A stretch of DNA of 19,423 nt from an uncultured Actinomycetes bacterium (GTDB lineage Bacteria; Actinomycetota; Actinomycetes; Nanopelagicales; Nanopelagicaceae): positions 1 to 19,423 of the forward strand of contig CAIXTG010000203.1 in the NCBI GenBank assembly GCA_903922325.1, in the 5' to 3' direction. Under the pieces are notes generated by a model, which saw only the letters and a program-made list of their open reading frames with translations, did no database searches and was not told the origin of the DNA. Positions 15,609 to 19,423 of the stretch are shown here, one piece after another. Position 1 is the stretch's first letter; every line of letters begins with the position of its first letter. The translations under genes were made by a program, and so were the position numbers.

Positions 15609-16445
15609 ATGGGACGTCCCTTTATTGAGTTCATCCAGTCTCAACAACTGCCGTGGGTCGAAAAAGAGTATGTAACAAAAGTTCGCCCTGGCGTTTTAGT
15701 TCGCGAATTAAGTTTAGATGCCGAAAGTGGTGGGTGCTCACTACTACTTAAGTATCCCGATGGTTATAGCTACTCAGATAGCCACATCCTGAATGCAGAT
15801 GAAGAGTTCTTTGTCATTGATGGCGAAATAACTATTGATGGTCAAAAGTATGGTCGCTATAACTACGGACATTTCCCAAAGGGATATCACACTGCTGAAA
15901 TTTCAAGTAAAGGTGCAATCGTTCTAACATTTTTCAACGTTGCACCAGTTGCTACAGCTGCAACAGCTAATAGCCCAGAGTTAGAAGCAGAACGAGTAAT
16001 TAAACATATTGATTCATTAGCCGGGGAGTGGGGCGGAAACTTTAATCCTGATTTCCCACCTGGTGCTGGCCGCAAATGGATGCGCCGTGACCCGGTAACT
16101 CAAGATGAAACTTGGGTACTTGGCACGATGCCGCTTCGCTATGGAATGCGTTCTGAGAAACACCCAGTTGTTGAAGAGGCTTACTTACTTTCAGGAGAAT
16201 TAGTTGGACACCTTGGCGTAATGACCCCAGGTGCTTATTTCTGGCGACCACCTGAAGAACCACATGGTCCATTTGGCTCAATGACTGGAAATCTCTATCT
16301 TTTCCGCACAGTTGGTGGCCCTTTAAGCACTATTTACGAACCAGATTCACGCGAGTTTAATTGGAAACCTAAACACGACCCGATATTGCCGGCCGAACTA
16401 GCTTCGTTGCCAGTCTTTGATGGTTGCGTTTGCCAGGCTTACTAA
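15609..16445 (+). CDS. Two-domain cupin protein
   Basis: This 278-residue bicupin starts at ATG 15609 behind AGGAG (15598-15602). Cupin 1 shows His59 and Glu65/66 in SHILNADEEFFVIDGE, and PKGYH with His94. Cupin 2 shows His185 and Glu189/190 in KHPVVEEAYLLSGE, and EEPHGPFG with His219. Each domain therefore keeps a plausible three- to four-residue metal site, which suggests an enzyme (dioxygenase, isomerase or hydrolase of a small molecule) rather than a pure binding protein. No signal peptide is seen, so it should be cytoplasmic. It sits between the importer and methyltransferase 2, implying action on the imported compound or its product. The exact reaction is unknown. Confidence 0.8.
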   Translation: MGRPFIEFIQSQQLPWVEKEYVTKVRPGVLVRELSLDAESGGCSLLLKYPDGYSYSDSHILNADEEFFVIDGEITIDGQKYGRYNYGHFPKGYHTAEISSKGAIVLTFFNVAPVATAATANSPELEAERVIKHIDSLAGEWGGNFNPDFPPGAGRKWMRRDPVTQDETWVLGTMPLRYGMRSEKHPVVEEAYLLSGELVGHLGVMTPGAYFWRPPEEPHGPFGSMTGNLYLFRTVGGPLSTIYEPDSREFNWKPKHDPILPAELASLPVFDGCVCQAY

Positions 16446-16472
16446 TTTTTAGATAAAGAGAGAAGAGGAAAA

Positions 16473-17546
16473 ATGCGCGATATAGAAGAGATGTTAACTC
16501 TGGATGAGCGTTCTAGCGCCGATTTCATTCTTTCACTACGTAAGCAATGGGCAGCAACTGTTTATCCAGCATTTATCAATGAGTTCAAAAACTCTGGCAC
16601 AAAAATCAGTTCACCTCAAGAAGGTGAAATCGCGATGAAGGCAATGTCGCTCTATTCCTGGTTTAGCCATTTAGAACGTATTGGCCAGAAAATGATGTGG
16701 CGCCTAGGTAGCGATGTAGTTTTCCGTTGCAGCGATGAGCTACTTGAACAGATTAATTCAGTAGCTGCAGTCGGCAAAGGTTCGTTAAAACTAGACCCAG
16801 ATCTGCAATTGCCAAAGTGGTATACCGATACCGATATTCATATGCAACCTGGCAGTTTCTATTCCAATGATTTATCAGGTTATGTTTATCAATTCGGAGC
16901 ACGCATAGTTATGTTGCGCGATAACGATGGCTATAAGTTCCACAAGTTATTTGCCAATACCGCGCTACCTGATTTGCCAGCCGATGCCCGCGTTGTTGAT
17001 ATTGCATGTGGTTTCGGAAAGAGCACTCGACCGCTAGTTTCTCGTTATCCGGGTGCTGAAATTATTGGCGTTGATTTAGCGGCTCCTGGTTTGAAGTTAG
17101 CTCATGCCGAAGCTGAAGCTGAAGGATTGCCAATTCATTTCCGCCAAGAAGATGGTCGCCATGTTGGTTTGCCAGATGCATCTGTTGATCTAGTAACTGG
17201 CACCATGATTCTTCATGAGATGCCACAGAGTGCAATTGTCGAAGCAATTGAAGAAGCTGCTCGCTTGTTAAAGCCAGGTGGAGTAATCAGATTCTTAGAG
17301 TTCCAACCAACAGGTGACCCTGCCCGCGATGCCACTGTTTATGAACATGCTGAGCGCAACAATGAGCCTTATTTCCGTGCCTTATTCGCAACCGATCTCA
17401 TTAAAGAGTGCGAACGTTTAGGCCTAAAAGATGCCAAGTGGGTTGCCTTCGATGAACGTGCAGATGGTTTAAGCCCACAAGGTTGGCCCGAGCGTACTGA
17501 TTGGCATTTCCCATGGTGCGTACTACAAGCAACGAAGGCGGCGTAA
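16473..17546 (+). CDS. SAM-dependent methyltransferase, paralog 2
   Basis: This 357-residue class I methyltransferase is paralogous to the one at 2929-4014. Motif I is VVDIACGFGKST (Asp176, Gly180, Gly182 present), then GVDLAA (acidic residue for the SAM ribose), ILHEMP and LLKPGG. The N-terminal helical region shares a MQPGSFYSNDLSGYVYQFG block with paralog 1, and both have NNEPY near the C-terminus. Unlike paralog 1, the SAM loop keeps its central Gly, so this copy is the more likely active one. An AAGAGG ribosome site lies close to the ATG. It is coupled by TAATG to its small partner. The acceptor is unknown. Confidence 0.87.
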   Translation: MRDIEEMLTLDERSSADFILSLRKQWAATVYPAFINEFKNSGTKISSPQEGEIAMKAMSLYSWFSHLERIGQKMMWRLGSDVVFRCSDELLEQINSVAAVGKGSLKLDPDLQLPKWYTDTDIHMQPGSFYSNDLSGYVYQFGARIVMLRDNDGYKFHKLFANTALPDLPADARVVDIACGFGKSTRPLVSRYPGAEIIGVDLAAPGLKLAHAEAEAEGLPIHFRQEDGRHVGLPDASVDLVTGTMILHEMPQSAIVEAIEEAARLLKPGGVIRFLEFQPTGDPARDATVYEHAERNNEPYFRALFATDLIKECERLGLKDAKWVAFDERADGLSPQGWPERTDWHFPWCVLQATKAA

Positions 17547-17869
17547 TGACTCAAGAATTCGATTTCTTCGGAAACCCACAAGTCTCAAAGTTATTCGATT
17601 TAGTTCTTGAACTGGGCATGGATCTACATGTTGCCAACACTCGCATCAGAGCCCTTGAGATGCAACTAGTACGCAACGGCGATTTAAAAGCTGGCGAGAT
17701 TGATTCATTTAGACCAACCGATTCCGAAAAAGCCGTTCTAGATAAAACTCGTGATGAGTTTATGGATCGACTAATGCGCATCATCACTGAAGTTGGTCCT
17801 TCAGAGCACCCACTTCGCGAGCAATGGGATGCTGCCATTGCTAAGCGCAGCGCCAGCGATAAAAAGTAG
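17546..17869 (+). CDS. Small helical protein paired with methyltransferase 2
   Basis: From ATG 17546, which overlaps the methyltransferase stop by one base (TAATG) and has AAGGCGG just upstream, the protein has 107 residues. A longer frame from 17501 would run 45 bases into the methyltransferase and is rejected. It is predicted mostly helical: SKLFDLVLELGMDLHVANTR, then ALEMQLVRNG, an acidic linker, DKTRDEFMDRLMRIITEVG and a charged tail ending SASDKK. The core resembles the 92-residue protein after methyltransferase 1. No enzyme motif is seen and the family is not recognised. A stable subunit, activator or scaffold for the methyltransferase is the simplest reading. Confidence 0.77.
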   Translation: MTQEFDFFGNPQVSKLFDLVLELGMDLHVANTRIRALEMQLVRNGDLKAGEIDSFRPTDSEKAVLDKTRDEFMDRLMRIITEVGPSEHPLREQWDAAIAKRSASDKK

Positions 17870-17877
17870 TAGCCACC

Positions 17878-19239
17878 ATGGGTAGCAGCAATGCGCAGTT
17901 GATTTATGCCGCAGCTGTTATCACCATGAATGATGCCGGCGAGATTTTTTCACCTGGTTATTTACGAGTTGCTAATAATTTAATCACCGAAGTTGGCGCT
18001 GGTCGCCCAACTGCAGCTGATGGTGAAACTGTTCATGATTTCGCAGATGACATTTTGCTGCCCTCTTTTGTAAATACTCATCACCATTTGGCTAGCTCAC
18101 TGATTCAAGGTGCTGAACCAAAACACAAAATGGCAGTTGGCACTGTTCGAGATGGCGCTTGGCTAACGATGTCAGTTGGCTTAGACCGCGAAGAGTGCGA
18201 AGCGGGCGCTTCCCTTGGCTACTTGCAACTACTAGAGAGCGGCATCACTACAACAACAGATTCACAATCAACTTGGAAAGGGCTATCAAAGCTTGATGGC
18301 TCAATCACAGCCGCAGTTAAATCAGGACTGCGCGTTATCTTCTGTGCGGCCTTTGTTAACAAGACCGAGCTAGTGCCAAGTGATTACCAATTAACGGTTT
18401 CTGAGTCTGTGGCCGAGCTCGCTCGTTTGCGCAGTACCTATCAAAATGAGCGAGTAACCATCGAGCCTGAACCGCTTTCGTTGCCTCGCGTTACCGATGA
18501 ATTAGTTCAAGCCCTACATAAAGAGCGCAACCAGTTAATGGCGATGCACCTTACTTATTCTGAAGAATTCGATCAGTGGGCACGCAAAGAATATGGCTAC
18601 CCTGCGCTAGTTCACTTAGAGAAACTAGGTGTGCTTGATGAAAAATCTTTACTGGCACACCCGGTTCACTTTGATGATGCCGAAGTCGAATTAGCGGCCA
18701 AGAGTGGGGCATCTGCTGCTTATTGCGCAGTGAGTAATATGCATATGGGTTTAGCTATTCCAGATCTACGCAGGTACTCAGAAAAAGGAATTCCAGTTGG
18801 TCTCGGTCTAGATCACCCTAACGGTTCGCATGATTTCTTCGAAACCATGAAAACTACAGTCTTAACACAACGCAGCCTTAATCGCGATCAGGAATCTTTT
18901 ACGCCACTTCGTGCTTTAGAGATGGCCACCCGCGATGGTGCTAAAGCCTTGAAACTATTTGATCAAATTGGTTCGCTAGAAGTTGGCAAAAAAGCCGACT
19001 TACTTGTAATTGATGGAAATGCCCCTGAGCTGCAACCGCCGGCTGGTTTGATTTCACAAGTAGTCATGGCAGCTAAAGCTAAATGCGTTAAGCATGTGGC
19101 AATGGATGGCAAGTGGCACTTGTTTGATTACCAACATCAAAGTATGAAACCAAATGAAATCATGAGCCATTCCCGTGAAGTTCAAAAAAGGTTACTGGAA
19201 TCTGCCGGAATCTATTACGGAGTAAGGGGAGCGCGATGA
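17878..19239 (+). CDS. Metal-dependent amidohydrolase/deaminase (atrazine chlorohydrolase / 8-oxoguanine deaminase-like)
   Basis: This 453-residue amidohydrolase-superfamily protein has the complete mononuclear metal set: His68 and His70 in NTHHHLASS, His224 in AMHLTYSEE, His261 (with nearby His264) in LAHPVHFDD, and Asp312 in GLGLDHPNGSHD. The N-terminal beta-sandwich strand and the C-terminal GSLEVGKKADLLVID segment complete the fold. Relatives deaminate or dechlorinate ring substrates (TrzN/AtzB, 8-oxoguanine deaminase, S-adenosylhomocysteine deaminase), so hydrolysis of an amino or other leaving group on a heterocycle is predicted. The ATG lies 8 bases after the upstream stop with no clear Shine-Dalgarno, suggesting coupled translation. 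The last 4 bases overlap the next gene. Confidence 0.88.
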   Translation: MGSSNAQLIYAAAVITMNDAGEIFSPGYLRVANNLITEVGAGRPTAADGETVHDFADDILLPSFVNTHHHLASSLIQGAEPKHKMAVGTVRDGAWLTMSVGLDREECEAGASLGYLQLLESGITTTTDSQSTWKGLSKLDGSITAAVKSGLRVIFCAAFVNKTELVPSDYQLTVSESVAELARLRSTYQNERVTIEPEPLSLPRVTDELVQALHKERNQLMAMHLTYSEEFDQWARKEYGYPALVHLEKLGVLDEKSLLAHPVHFDDAEVELAAKSGASAAYCAVSNMHMGLAIPDLRRYSEKGIPVGLGLDHPNGSHDFFETMKTTVLTQRSLNRDQESFTPLRALEMATRDGAKALKLFDQIGSLEVGKKADLLVIDGNAPELQPPAGLISQVVMAAKAKCVKHVAMDGKWHLFDYQHQSMKPNEIMSHSREVQKRLLESAGIYYGVRGAR

Positions 19240-19423
19240 GTGCGTACATTCATAAACCAGAGATTTCACAACAAGTAGTTTTAGCCGGAATTAACTATGC
19301 CAAAGAACTTAGCCTAGAGATGACAGTTGCAATTGCTGATGCCAGCGGAAATCTAGTTTCATTTGCACGCACCGAGCACGCCTCGATGGCTGCCATCGAA
19401 TCAGTTGCTGCCAAAGCTCGCAC
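19236..19423 (+). CDS. GlcG/HbpS-family (haem-degrading-like, DUF336) protein, N-terminal part
   Basis: An open frame begins at ATG 19236, overlapping the amidohydrolase stop (ATGA) with AAGGGGAG just upstream, and runs past the right edge, so 62 residues are seen. The pattern is an N-terminal helix with AGINYAKEL, then MTVAIADASGNLVSFARTEHA and SMAAIESVAAKAR. This matches the V-D-x-x-G-N-L...R-x-D-x-A...A-x-x-K-A pattern of the GlcG/HbpS family. Members occur beside many catabolic gene clusters; some bind haem or cobalamin and others have enzymatic roles. Function here is unknown, but the coupling places it in the same operon as the amidohydrolase. Confidence 0.75.
   Translation, partial: MSAYIHKPEISQQVVLAGINYAKELSLEMTVAIADASGNLVSFARTEHASMAAIESVAAKAR

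Noticed and set aside
17501..17545. Start of small protein 2 inside the methyltransferase at 17501
   Set aside because: It would overlap by 46 bases; ATG 17546 gives the TAATG coupling used elsewhere in the window.

Overview
The window reads as a compact, low-GC actinobacterial chromosome, possibly a streamlined freshwater actinobacterium of the acI / Nanopelagicales type. This placement is an inference from protein style, AT-rich codon use, very tight gene packing (ATGA, GTGA and TAATG junctions) and Shine-Dalgarno-led starts. There is no rRNA, tRNA, CRISPR array, insertion sequence or phage gene. No gene-free stretch exceeds about 185 bases. The only substantial gaps are 2732-2928, 10023-10199 and 11724-11825.

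Left edge (1-2731): the C-terminal part of a secreted or surface repeat protein (a Thr-Pro linker, three 113-residue repeats and a C-terminal domain) runs into a convergent MFS transporter gene, and the two stop codons overlap.

Operon 1 (2929-9196, + strand): a SAM-dependent methyltransferase, a small helical protein, an Asp/Glu-racemase / arylmalonate-decarboxylase / maleate-isomerase family enzyme, an FAD-dependent aromatic-type monooxygenase and two different aldehyde dehydrogenases. Most junctions overlap. A convergent two-module VOC (glyoxalase/dioxygenase fold) gene follows at 9198-10022.

Operon 2 (10200 to past the right edge, + strand): a complete dipeptide/oligopeptide-type ABC importer (binding protein, two permeases, two ATPases), a two-domain cupin, a second methyltransferase paralogous to the first, a second small helical protein paralogous to the first, an atrazine-chlorohydrolase/8-oxoguanine-deaminase-type amidohydrolase and the start of a GlcG/HbpS-family protein. 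A strong 15-bp hairpin separates the binding-protein gene from the permeases.

The most notable point is that each operon carries a methyltransferase plus small-partner pair, and the two pairs are related to each other. Together with importer, amidohydrolase, ring-type hydroxylase, aldehyde dehydrogenases, cupin, VOC and a maleate-isomerase-like enzyme, the locus looks like an import-and-degrade system for a small organic compound, perhaps a methylated or heterocyclic one, in which a duplicated two-gene methyltransferase takes part. The substrate cannot be told from sequence. No transcription factor is encoded in the window, although the control regions upstream of both operons contain TTG-N3-CAA dyads.
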